Assembly (NCBI GenBank): GCA_036897095.1
Contig: JAYMSP010000385.1
Span: 1 to 54,652, forward strand
Direction: 5' to 3'
DNA length: 54,652 nucleotides
Source: Plantago elongata
Taxonomy: Eukaryota > Streptophyta > Magnoliopsida > Lamiales > Plantaginaceae
Shown: in pieces, positions 23,644 through 33,920 of the stretch
Layout: each line of letters opens with the position of its first letter
Numbering within the stretch: the first letter of the stretch is position 1
Program-made: the position numbers and the translations under genes
Notes under the pieces: model-generated
What the model saw: the letters and a program-made list of their open reading frames with translations, nothing else
Told to the model about the DNA's origin: nothing
Database searches by the model: none

Positions 23644-25545
23644 CTAAAGAGGAACTTGATAATCTGGATCTACCATTCTTAATATGAACAAATTTCCCTG
23701 GTTGCCCCTTGAGATCCTGCAGCAACCAGAGTTGACATGTTATGAAATCAGCTACTTCTTGAAATATACGGAAAAATTATGCACAGAACACAAAGATTTA
23801 GAAATAGAACATGATGCTACTTGAACTTAAATGAGGATAAATCTCAGTAGTTGAGCACAACTAGAGTGTCTTTGAGCCTTTTACCTCAACTCTTTGTCCA
23901 GGTATGTAATTTCAATTTGGCCACGGCCACTTCCACGTGACTTAATCGGTATCTATAACCAAAAAAAAACCTATTAGACAGAGAAACAAGATGCAGCTGA
24001 GTCTGCCAATTGTCTATAAAATAATCTGGCTGATATTTCAATTGAATGTGCTACTGGTTGAGAATAGCACAATACAAGGACATTCATGTATATGATCAAT
24101 TTTGTAATTCTAGAAGGCTTTTTTGAATCACCACTTCTTATCATAGTTATCTAAACAACTCGCGAATGAGAACAATATCTGCAACTGCAGAAGATAAGGA
24201 TATTAGAGAAAGCAGAAATTACTCACTAGTGATGCAATCTTAAATGAATCGAACTTCACAGCAACCCTTCTTGCATTCAGTGGAACCAAGTTAGCTGTAG
24301 CCTGAAAAGAAAGTTACTGGCTAAACCGTTCCAAAGTGAGAAAATTCCGGTTAGGATCAATCTAAAACAACCCATGAGATATACCGACACAATTATACAA
24401 TAACAAGAAATTATAATTACATGTGAAACAGCAATTTCCATCACTTCACATACCTGGTTGAAAAATGGCCAAGTTTCCAGATTTTGAGCCCTCAATGTGT
24501 CAATGTTAATTGCCTGGTAGATCGTTCCATTTGGTCTTAGAAACTTAGGCCTCTGTCACAATCATTTACATAAAAAGTGGCCTCATTATCAGCATTTAAA
24601 TTTTGAGATGTCATGGTCTACGTAAACCAAGTGAAATTAACCGATGCTCTTCTTTATCAGTTTTAAGTAATACATCCCCTGGTAACTTGAATAAGTACGT
24701 TAACCAGTGATTATTTTGGCCTCTAATAGGTAACCCAAAAATCAACTCAACCTAAACAACAGTCTTGAAAAAGATATTTCAATCATTCAATGCGATGGAT
24801 TAAAACAAATTTTATGAAAACAGGAAATAACAGTTCAGACATTTCCAATAGAAGTGCCTGCAATTCGAAAGATGAATGAACACTACATGCCTGAGTTTGA
24901 AGTATTGATCCAGATGTAGTATACAAAAGCTCCCATTTCCCATTGAGAAGATCAGACTTCAATGGGTCCTTAACTTTGTTGATTGCCTCAAGTTCACGCG
25001 CTATCTGAATAGGAAGTAATATATGATCAAATGTTTCTACATATGTTGCAGAAATCACTCCAAGAACATTAGTATCGACTTTTAAAAGTCTACTCAAGTA
25101 TATTATGATACCAAAATTTTACGCAAGGTTGATATTGGCATCAAACACGGAAAACATACAAGAAGAAACAGAACTTAATTTAGGCCTGACAATACTGGAA
25201 ATGAGATTAGTTATGTGCACTAACCTCGTTAATACGCAGCTGGTCATCAGGAGTAGCAGCAGCACCGCGGTCTAGGGGCGCAATAGCCTGGAAAAGCTCC
25301 TGCTTGAGGGCGTCTGCGTCTTTGGATTTTTTGGTTAAGAAAGATGGAAAGAAGGAGACTCTAGTCCGCCATTTCCAAGGTATCGATAAGGCCCCGGCCC
25401 CTTGAAGAGACGTGCCAGAGGCAGTAAGAGTAGGTGGAATATTCGGACGTATTGAGATTGTTGAAATCAGCAGTGAGTCAGAAGTTCTGGAAGTTTGCCG
25501 GAGAGCACCAGGTGAAGATGAGGAAGACAAATGAAAGGTTGCCAT
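23644..25545 (-). CDS. Plastid-lipid-associated protein (PAP/fibrillin domain), copy B
   Basis: Exons on the minus strand: 25545-25225, 25004-24891, 24552-24454, 24301-24227, 23952-23885, 23716-23644; 249 residues. The exon pattern matches fibrillin A: exons 2, 4 and 5 have identical lengths and exon 3 is one codon longer. The N-terminus ([17 protein letters not shown]) is transit-peptide-like. The PAP domain shows [77 protein letters not shown] and ends [12 protein letters not shown]. It is predicted to bind plastid lipids like its paralogue. Oddities: intron 2 starts with GC, not GT (donor CAG|GCATGT at 24890-24889), because only this site keeps the frame. A tRNA-Glu gene lies 39 bp upstream of the start codon on the same strand. 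Confidence 0.9.
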
Positions 25546-25579
25546 TTAGTCAGTTGAGGAAAAAAATCGGAGAGTATAT

Positions 25580-25584
25580 AAAAA
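25580..25584 (-). terminator. Pol III oligo-T terminator of tRNA-Glu
   Basis: Five T residues on the minus strand directly follow the tRNA discriminator base, the standard Pol III termination signal. They run straight into a TATATA sequence. Confidence 0.6.
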
Positions 25585-25656
25585 TTCCATTGCCGGGAAT
25601 CGAACCCGGGTCGCCTGGGTGAAAGCCAGATATCCTAACCGCTGGACGACAATGGA
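25585..25656 (-). tRNA. tRNA-Glu (anticodon TTC)
   Basis: The minus strand folds as a 72-nt tRNA. Acceptor arms TCCATTG / CAATGGA pair perfectly with discriminator A; the D-arm region reads GTCCAGCGGTTAGGAT (box A), the anticodon loop CTTTCAC gives TTC, and the T-arm carries GGGTTCGATTCCC (box B). It is intronless. A TTTTT tract directly after the discriminator base is a good Pol III terminator. It is intact and presumably functional. Its position immediately upstream of the fibrillin B start codon on the same strand is unusual. Confidence 0.95.
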
Positions 25657-26640
25657 TGTATGAATATGTAATGTTCTCTAACGTATTGATCAATTATAAT
25701 GTTATTAGATCTTAGTGGAATACCATATTTGCTATGTTCTTTGTCCAAAGCATTTGATAACATAAGGAACACTTACACACACAATCAGGAAGATTAAGTA
25801 CCAACATCTCAAACTCTCTTACGGATCGACTCCTTGCCCAATATTGACACAACTTCAACAAATTCTTAAAATTACACTATTCAGAGATCAATCAAAATAT
25901 ATTTAAATCAAGTCAACATGGATGTGAAACTGACTAACCTATAGTCTTTAAACACAAGTTCTCTTTTTTATGTTGTAATAAAGTAGACATTGTATGTAAA
26001 TGTATCGGACTGATCAAATACAGAATTGGTTTACATTGTAAGTGGGAGACAAAAGAGCATGCAGTCCAGTTTACTTTGCACTCGAACGATCAATTTCATT
26101 CTCCTTTTTTCGACCCTCAAGTCAAAAAGCTAGCAAACATAAGTAGATATCATCGATTGTTATTCTTCATATAGCTAGCTAGCAAACATAAGTAGACCAA
26201 TTAATAAACATGCATGTTTTTTCCTAAATAACCCTACACGTTATAAATTAGATGAATTAGTGTATTAAACACTGGCTTAGAGTGGGAAGATGGTATAATG
26301 TTTCCTCATATTGTTTACATGAATTTCACAACAATATTATTAGCAAATATACGCGATAATTTTATGGCTAAGCAAGATCATCAGTGAATGAACACTCCCA
26401 CATCATTATTAACTCATTTGGACCGATCGATTACATGGACACTTGTGTCAAAAATCAAAGAACTTGGTTTGATGATACTGTTCTAGTAATAATTTGTACA
26501 ATAATAATGTATATGTCTAGAAGATTTATTCATCTTTCGACACCTGGTAAAGAAAAGGACAATTGCGTGGTTTGAAAACTTATTTGGTTGGCATGCTAAT
26601 TAATGCATTTCAAGCACGAAAACTTAACAACCAAAAGTAA

Positions 26641-26838
26641 AGTAATTATCGATCCTAAGTGGAAATCACCACCAATCTCTATTCAGAGAATATAATCATT
26701 CGAAATGGGAATTCGAACCCGTTCGATTCTAGATGTAAATCACCACCAATCTCTATTCAGAGAATATAATTACCCATCTCGGAGAATCGAACCCGTAACA
26801 TCATGGTTACGGGGTGTCTCAGCTTGCCACTCGGCTAC
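26641..26838 (-). mobile_element. tRNA-derived SINE with internal tandem duplication
   Basis: On the minus strand a Pol III promoter is visible: box A TAGCCGAGTGG (26837-26827) and box B GGTTCGATTCT (26793-26783). A tail follows with ATTATATTCTCTGAATAGAG and GGTGGTGATTT. A perfect 33-bp segment of this tail occurs twice, at 26664-26696 and 26738-26770 (period 74 bp). The second unit brings another box-B-like CGGGTTCGAATTCCC. A related copy lies at 43499-43612. It cannot be a working tRNA because the acceptor and anticodon arms do not pair. Confidence 0.65.
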
Positions 26839-28254
26839 AAACGCTTATATCGATAGCAATAAATATGGCGTTTATGTTAATTTAAATTTTTTAATATATT
26901 GTGCATGATGATAAAAAATTTAAGGTCGGTGACAACTGAGAATGATTAATCGGCAATAATAAAGCAAACATCGACCAAGCATTTGATTCCCACATATCGT
27001 ACAAACACCATGCACGCTAGTCCCACTGCGGTTTTCCAAAAGCTCAACACACAAATCTACTTTTTTATCCTTTACATATAAACCCGATGAGTATATATAG
27101 ATGAAGCTAGGCTACAAGTACAATTAGTTATATGTGTTGCACAATTAATTTTATTATATATATGAGTAAATATGCATTGATTGATTTATATTTGTCAGGA
27201 GTAATATTTGCAGAGCTATTTTGGCATTCTGTCCACCTCCCCCGGATGAAGAAGAGAACACACACGATCTCGACATGAGTGTCTATCATTGGATGTGGAG
27301 GAGGAGGAGGTCAGCTTGTCAAATTAGCACTGTAAGTTTCTCACTGACAAATTTCATCAACGCGATGTAAGTTATTATGAAGGGAATCAATCGTAAGATG
27401 GAAGAGTTCGCTTTTAACTCTAGAACGAGCTCTTTTATATCTTTTAAATAAGATTTTCATAAATAATATGTATAAATTATTGCGAAAAGGTATAAGCTTT
27501 GAAGATCACGAGTATACATATCTATGTTTATTTTACTATCACACCTTAGTTCATCATATTAAGGATAACTTGGAGCTTACTAATTTACAAACTATACAAT
27601 ATCATGCACCAAAATCACATGTTCATACGAAAATGAAGGGGTTGTTTGAGAAAGCATTTAAATCGGTCTATTTGGTTCGATGAACATAGATTTGACCTAA
27701 AATACACCTCAAATACCCCCATTTCAATTTCATTCGAAACACAATTTCACTAAAATCCATCTAAATGCTCATTCAAATTCTATATCAATCAGCCCCAAAT
27801 TTCTATATCAATCAGCCCAAATCTACCCTAATATGACAAGTCACGGATGATGCCTGGATGATGTCATGCTCACTCTAGAACTTATGGCCAATTGATGTAG
27901 TCATTTGGGCCGGACTCACTTTCCAATTTCATCATAGATGTTAGTGGTATAATAGCCCAATAGCCCATTAAGAAGTTTGTTCCCTTTTTCTTTTATATTA
28001 AGTAGTTTGAAACTTTAACTATCTTCACATGATTATTAAAACATTTCATTTGTTTCATAACTATGAACAGATGCATGACCAAAACTCAACATTTGACTTA
28101 AAAGTTAAAACGCATAATAATAATTTACTCCAAAAAAGAAGTCCACAACAAATATACTCCTAGTCTCCTCATATGAACTATCCTCTGTTCTTACATATAA
28201 TGGACCTTTAGAAATTACGTAGAACACTTGTTTGGAGTTATCTCTGAAATATTC

Positions 28255-28262
28255 TATATAAA
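28255..28262 (+). promoter_or_regulatory. TATA box of the kiwellin gene
   Basis: TATATAAA at 28255-28262 is a perfect plant TATA box. A start of transcription about 30 bp downstream would fall after the ATG at 28271 and before that at 28337, which supports the latter as the translation start. Confidence 0.6.
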
Positions 28263-28336
28263 TCTCTAAAATGGCTCTCTTAAATATTCAGGATCAAAAC
28301 ATTAATTACTACAATCAAAAGCCTAAAAGAAACAAC

Positions 28337-28903
28337 ATGAGCAACTTCAGCTTAGCAGCATTCCTTTTTGTGTTACTTTTTCTTGCACCTATTTCCACCA
28401 CATCAAGAACATTGCTTCAACAATGCTCTCCCAGTGGCACAATAGTAGGTACAAACCCGCCTGCGGGAAAGTGCAACCAAGAAAATGATTCCGACTGCTG
28501 TAAAGACGGGGAGACTTACACAACCTACACATGCTCACCCACGGTGTCTGGAAGCACCGGGGCAACTCTCACACTCAATAGCTTCCAAGATGGTGGTGAT
28601 GGTGGAGGTCCATCAGAATGCGACGGTAAATATCATTCAGACGATGTACCAGTTGTGGCTCTATCAACCGGGTGGTACAGTGGAGGTAGTAGATGCCTAA
28701 AGAACATCACTGTGAGTGCTAATGGTCGTAGTGTGAGTGCCATGGTTGTTGACGAATGTGACTCTACAATGGGATGTGACAACGAACACGATTATCAGCC
28801 TCCCTGTCATAACAACATTGTTGACGCGTCCAATGCTGTCTGGAAGGCTTTGGGAGTGCCAGAAGGTGACTGGGGAGGGATGGATATAACTTGGTCTGAT
28901 TAG
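28337..28903 (+). CDS. Kiwellin / ripening-related secreted protein
   Basis: Single-exon, 188 residues. The N-terminal signal peptide is [20 protein letters not shown], followed by the kiwellin-type CSPSGTIVG, a Cys-rich N-terminal part ([14 protein letters not shown]), [27 protein letters not shown], the double-psi barrel segment [23 protein letters not shown] and the C-terminal [20 protein letters not shown]. The family is apoplastic; some members are known to bind pathogen effectors or accumulate in fruit. An ATG at 28271 is in frame but would add 22 polar residues before the signal peptide, and a TATA box at 28255-28262 is too close for it. The start at 28337 is therefore preferred. Confidence 0.92.
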   Translation: MSNFSLAAFLFVLLFLAPISTTSRTLLQQCSPSGTIVGTNPPAGKCNQENDSDCCKDGETYTTYTCSPTVSGSTGATLTLNSFQDGGDGGGPSECDGKYHSDDVPVVALSTGWYSGGSRCLKNITVSANGRSVSAMVVDECDSTMGCDNEHDYQPPCHNNIVDASNAVWKALGVPEGDWGGMDITWSD

Positions 28904-29901
28904 GACACACATTGACATTGTACAAGAAATCAAGAATGTGCTGTTTTTGTATCTATCTTTATGACTTATGTAATGAACTGCTATCTGTGTACATATTTGA
29001 ACTATGTCTAATCTATTGAACAAGATGATTCAAATGCTTGATCTTCAGTGTGCAAGTATTAAGAATTCTGCTAATACAATGCAGAAATAGGATTGTGCCA
29101 TCCTGGTGATCATGATGGCATCAATCTGGTTTGGTTCAAGTTAAAAACAACGAAAAAATAAAGAAAATCGGATTGAGCAATTGAAGATCAGTATCGATCT
29201 CCATTGCAGATGGTTTAGAACCACCAATCTGTTACATGTAGAACAACAAACCAGGCTTCACAATCAGCCTGAAAAGCCAGCCGTTTCCATTTGGCTGCAA
29301 AACTGACTCGGAAAGTCAAGGGTTGGAGTAAAAGGAGATCAAGGGCGCCCTTCCATCGAACTGAAGAAGAGCCATTTAAGTTGAATTAGCAATTTGAAAC
29401 AGGGACTGTGAGATCAAGGAGCCATCAGTTTATCTATTCCCACAAAATCAGAGGATTTGAGCATTTCCTTAAGTCTTGCCAATCCCACAGGTAGCATTTT
29501 TATGTCTCCATATCCGGGTTGCATAGCATCCTGGATAATCCCAGACAGGGATCCGGGTGGTATATGTCAATCCTCTCGATTTTGATTGTCTTTACAACTC
29601 TATACGAAGAATTCTACGACTTCTTATCGTAATTAGTTTATTGTAAACTTATGTTAACTGTAGCAAGCCATTTAGAAGGAAAGTGAACGAACCTGGCAAC
29701 GAATATAAGAAACCAGTCTTAAAGTTGTTTTTATTGGAAACAAGACTGATTAGTACTTCTAGTAGATTAGATATCATCATCACCAGTTGATATAATATTA
29801 GTGAGATTACAACACAAGTCCGATCCATTAACAAAAGCACACAACATACGGGAAATCATACTTGTACATGAAGTACTAGTAATTAGTCATTCGGCGCTTC
29901 T
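28904..29901. other. Intergenic region with possible gene relic
   Basis: Convergent spacer between kiwellin and plantacyanin. The only coding-like signal is the short minus-strand open segment at 29414-29566, annotated separately. Confidence 0.5.
29414..29566 (-). pseudogene. Possible 3'-end gene relic, about 50 codons
   Basis: A minus-strand open segment between two stop codons reads as well-formed protein sequence: SGIIQDAMQPGYGDIKMLPV, then LARLKEMLKSSDFVGIDK, ending LMAP and a stop. It has no ATG context at its left end, an in-frame TGA immediately upstream and no acceptor site that would rescue it, so it looks like the terminal piece of a broken gene. I do not recognise the family. It could also be chance. 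Confidence 0.3.
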
Positions 29902-30720
29902 TCACTGGGCAGTGACAGCAATCTTCATCCCAGACTGGCAGTGGCCCGGGATGCTGCAGATGAAGTAGTTCCGTCCCCTGCCAAGTTTTATCTGATCTCT
30001 ACCGGTCTGGAACACCCTCGCCCTGCTCGGAGCGGTACAGCTATTGTACCCGGCTTTGCTCACAGGTACCACGTTGTGTATCCCCGAGTTGTAGTTGAAA
30101 ACTGGAACCAGACAAACAGAACATATAATTGTCAAATTCTGACTACTAACTTTGTTATAAGATCATCAAATTTACCATTCAATGATCACGTTTTCTCTAT
30201 AGGTGATATCATATACAACTTTTTACGAATACATATTTACCGACAAACATCATTGTTCAGCTTCTCTAACATATATACCAACAACCAGTGTTCAGCTTCT
30301 CTAACATACTTAGCACAAAAACCGTGTTCAGTTTCAAACATCATATAATATAATTAAATTACTCTTTACATTATCTGCATTAATAACCATGTGATATTGT
30401 AGCTAAACAATATAATGTATGTAGTTAAATATGCGACGAGGTTAGTAAGCCGGAGTGGGTGACTATTCTGAATGGAACTTATTAAATTTATAATTAGTCA
30501 GGTGACATATACTATTGTTCTGAAAATGCTAAATAGGAGCTAGCTTACCAAGTGTGTCACCAGCTCTGAAGCGCTTGCCTGCGGGCCAAGAATCAGTGTT
30601 ATAGGTCCATCCACCGGCACCTCCCACCGTGTACGTGGCGGCGTCAGCTATTCCGGCGTGGAGAACCACCACAGCCACCATCACAGCAACAAGCAATGCA
30701 CTACCTCTTCCCTGAGACAT
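29902..30720 (-). CDS. Plantacyanin (basic blue copper protein)
   Basis: Two exons on the minus strand, 30720-30549 and 30101-29902, with a GT-AG phase-1 intron; 123 residues. The signal peptide (about residues 1-28, SALLVAVMVAVVVLHAGIAD) is followed by ATYTVGGAGGWTYN and the cupredoxin fold. The type-1 copper ligands are all present: His in GIHNVV, Cys in YFICSIPG, His in PGHC and Met in SGMKI. The disulfide cysteines (NSC and GHC) are also conserved. It is a secreted small electron-transfer-type protein of the plantacyanin subgroup, known for roles in reproductive tissue and cell wall. It lacks the GPI or proline-rich tail of uclacyanins. The first in-frame ATG is 30720; an upstream GTG is not used. 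Confidence 0.94.
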
Positions 30721-31559
30721 TTTCACTCTTTGTTTTTTACTATCTTCTTTCCCAAATTAATACTAGACACTCACTTCTCTACTAGCTAGTGGAGTATTGG
30801 TAATAAGAAGCTTTGACTGAGTATAATGCTACTGCAAACGGACTATTTATTGAGTAGGAAATGGTAAATTTGCAATATTCACCCCAAATAGGCATATTGT
30901 ATATTTTAAACCTTACTTTACTGGGACTTGGTCCTCAGTGTTTCAGGAAACTCCAATTTCATTTGCATATCCTGCTTTTGTCAGCACCAAATTTAAACAA
31001 ATTCTTCAAGAAAAAGAATAGTTTAACCCCTGCAAGGTCCCAATATTTTATTACCTGTCTAAATTGCTCTACAATTACGAAGTATAAACAATAGGACAAT
31101 TAGGAACCAGTTCCGATCCATAATTATCGTCTTGAGAGTGTGTTAAATCTTGGATACAACAAATATTCCTTTAATCTGCAAGGAGCATGTGTTCCCATGA
31201 ATAAAGGTTTCCATTAGATTATTGTCAAAAAAGGGAACACTATTAGTTGAAGAATCAAATACTATTTCATAGAGTTTAGAAGAGTTTGGATTTAAAATCA
31301 AATGATGTCAAACTATGTGTGGTACTACTACTACTATAAATATTAAATAGTTAAACTCTCGAATTTCAATCCCAAAATCCACGAGATATAACCGATTTTT
31401 TTGAAGATGTATAATTGAGCTGAGAATCAATAATTTAAGAAATAAGGATGTGAGTTTGTGTGAACGCTTAACCTTTAGTTTATTGGCAATGATTTGATGT
31501 GCATGTTGAAATAGATTATTACAACTATAAATTAATTGATTTGCTTCAGCTATCATCTA

Positions 31560-31814
31560 CTACTTCCGTCACGATCTCATCTTCCTGCGTTGACTTTTTT
31601 CGATCAATCATTGTCCACTTTAACCTTAAATTTCTTTTAAAAGATAATAGTTAAATATTTAACAAAATTATATTACAATACCTCATCTCAAAATTTTATT
31701 ATATGGTCTTAGTAAATCATTTACTTTTGCAGTTTAAGAGTAATTTGCGACAAAATTTGATATCGATTGAGCTGGAAAAGTCAATGCATGAAGATGAATT
31801 TTAGACGGAGGTAG
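31560..31814. mobile_element. Stowaway (Tc1/mariner-type) MITE
   Basis: The terminal inverted repeats CTACTTCCGTC and GACGGAGGTAG are 255 bp apart and flanked on both sides by TA, the Stowaway target duplication. The interior is AT-rich and non-coding. Subterminal GCGTTGAC and GTCAATGCAT also pair. Ends and duplication match the family closely. Confidence 0.88.
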
Positions 31815-32626
31815 TATATTATTATAAGTGTCCATCTTATCATATAGTTGATCCTAAGTTGTGCACACTCATATTTGGACTATTATGTATTTTGAACTTT
31901 ACTTAAAATCATACATCAATTATAATGTATGAAATTCTCCGCTGTGTAGTAGTGGAAAAGAGTGGAAAAGAAAACGAGAAACCGAAATTTTGTAATGGAG
32001 CACATTCTATTCCCGAATTAAACCATACTATTGAGTCGGTTTGCTAGTCACAGTCGGTAATGGATCGGGCATGATCTTGTTCAAATTGGAAATGCAATAA
32101 ACAAAGAAAGGTTTCAAACTCGGACAGGATGAAGAGTGAAAAGTCAAAAGGCCACCATGACCAAAAGACAATTTAGCAAAGAGTGAAATAATGAAGTGGA
32201 CCAACATTTATAAGTCTAGGGTCCAAGCATGGGACCCTAACATTGAGAAAGTTGAATTGCTTGGACCGTTGATCCATTATGTTGAGTTCCAGGAACAAGT
32301 CGTGGGATGTGCAGAATTGTCGTCATAGAAAGGGGGGGTGTTATGTGAGTTATGGAAAGGCAATAAATTTAGACCTAACCTAACCATTACCAACCCCACC
32401 ATTATCACTCTGATAGGAGTCATTATTCTAGCCCGTGATCTTAGACTTTTGAGAATGCCATTGATTCCGGATTTGTTGCTGGGGAACTGGAGCTGGACCT
32501 GTGTGGAACTATGTGCTAAACTTGTGGTATAAGAACCAACCCACTAGACAGACTTATTAACTTAATTTGATGCAGTGCACCTTGGAGTGTCTATTACCAT
32601 CTGGGTTGGATGATCAATAAGATCGT

Positions 32627-33606
32627 CAGGTGACGGACGAAATCGGTCGTGACTATCAGTTGCAGAGCAACTGATTTCGCCATGACCGATTTTCATACTA
32701 TGGCAACCGATAAAAAATTAGTCGGCGTAGTTTTTATTTTTTTAAAATTGAATAACGGTTATATTTTTAAAACATATAAAATAACGGTTATATTCTGATG
32801 AAACTGATAAAATAACGTCTATATTTCCGAAACATATAAATTGGACAACTATAAAAAGTACCCTAATCTACTATATCCACCACAACTTATCTTCTTATTC
32901 CAACAAACATTCATCTTATCCATTCAACCACATCACCACAGCATGGCGACCCGAAGGTTTCAAAAAATGAAAATCGTGCTATTCGATTAATTTGAGAACA
33001 AGTTTGTCAACGTCCGGATTGAAATACGCGTTCCCTTTTCGTGAAGGAGGTATGGAAAGCATGTGTACTGGTTGATTGATGAATTGTTCTTGTTGGTATT
33101 ACGCAAAGAATGGGAGGTGTTGATTAGAACAAGAATAGTTCCATCAGCCAATACACGTGCATCCCATACCTCCTTCATGTAAAGGAAATACGTATTTGCT
33201 TGTCCAATCTGGACGTTGACAAACTTGTTCTCAAATCAATCGTATAGCACGATCCTCATTTTCCGAAAGTCTTCAAGTTTTCATGTGGTTGAATGGATAA
33301 GAAGAAGGTTTGTTGGAAGAAGAAGAAGAAGAAGTTGTGATGGATATAGTATATAAGGGTACCTTTTTATAGTTGTCCAAGTTATCTGTTTCGAAAATAT
33401 AGCCATTATTTTATATGTTTCATCAAAATATAGTCGTTATTTTATTTGTTTCGAAAATATAACCATTATTCAATTTTTAAAATTCAAAAAATAAATTTAA
33501 AAAATGAAAAACTGCAGCAACCGAATATTTATTGATCGCCACAGTATGGAGATCGGTCATGGCAAAATCGGTTGCAGACACAACCGATTCCATCCGCCAC
33601 CATAGT
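32627..33606. mobile_element. ~1 kb imperfect palindrome (foldback element)
   Basis: The left arm (about 32627-33085) and the right arm (about 33130-33606) are inverted copies of each other along nearly their whole length, with a short central loop. Matching blocks include AATCGGTyGTG, TTGCCATGACCGAT, AAATTGAATAAyGGTTATATTTT, TTGGACAACTATAAAAAG, TCCATTCAACCACAT, GAGAACAAGTTTGTCAACGTC and GAAGGAGGTATGG. Repeated CAACCGATT / ACCGATTTT motifs near the ends resemble subterminal repeats of CACTA elements, and the right end reads TAGTG. The left end does not show CACTA, so the superfamily is uncertain. Part of the right arm reads as protein-like sequence. Confidence 0.75.
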
Positions 33607-33920
33607 GGACGGTTAAGTGTGGGAAGTTGTCGAATCACGTTTCTGAGACCGGGTGAGATGCCTCACACTATCACGCATCCTACTCCAGCGGCGTATAAAG
33701 CCTGTTGTAGTAGGTCTTAGGCTACTCTAAGTTGAGTGGTAGATATAATTCAAGCTCTAGCTTATAGCAAAGGGCTGCCGGGAAATTTATGTTGTTCAAG
33801 AGTCCCAACTTCTAAGTGCAACTTCAAGACAGGCTTTTTAGATTCACAAATCAAATGAACAACAAACATAATAAAGAGGCAACTTTACAGCATCTGGGTC
33901 ACACCTTTGTTTAATGCCGT

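Larger units (their letters stand above)
25657..28336. other. Intergenic region with SINE
   Basis: About 2.7 kb without a supported protein gene. It contains a short repeated GCTAGCAAACATAAGTAGA motif (about 26130-26200), a tRNA-derived SINE with internal duplication (26641-26838), a duplicated TCTATATCAATCAGCCC block (about 27779-27822) and the kiwellin promoter at its end. The small ORFs here have no recognisable domain. Confidence 0.5.
30721..33920. other. Intergenic region with Stowaway MITE and ~1 kb palindrome
   Basis: No intact gene. It holds a Stowaway MITE (31560-31814), a GAAAGGGGGGG-TGTTATGTGA junction near 32327-32345 that resembles a polypurine tract followed by an LTR start, and a large inverted-repeat element (32627-33606). 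Confidence 0.5.

Noticed and set aside
26727..26838. A functional tRNA gene (box A and box B visible)
   Set aside because: The acceptor ends do not pair and no anticodon arm forms; the tail and the second dispersed copy fit a SINE instead.
26705..26908. 67-codon ORF over the SINE
   Set aside because: It reads through a Pol III-type repeat and has no coding signature.
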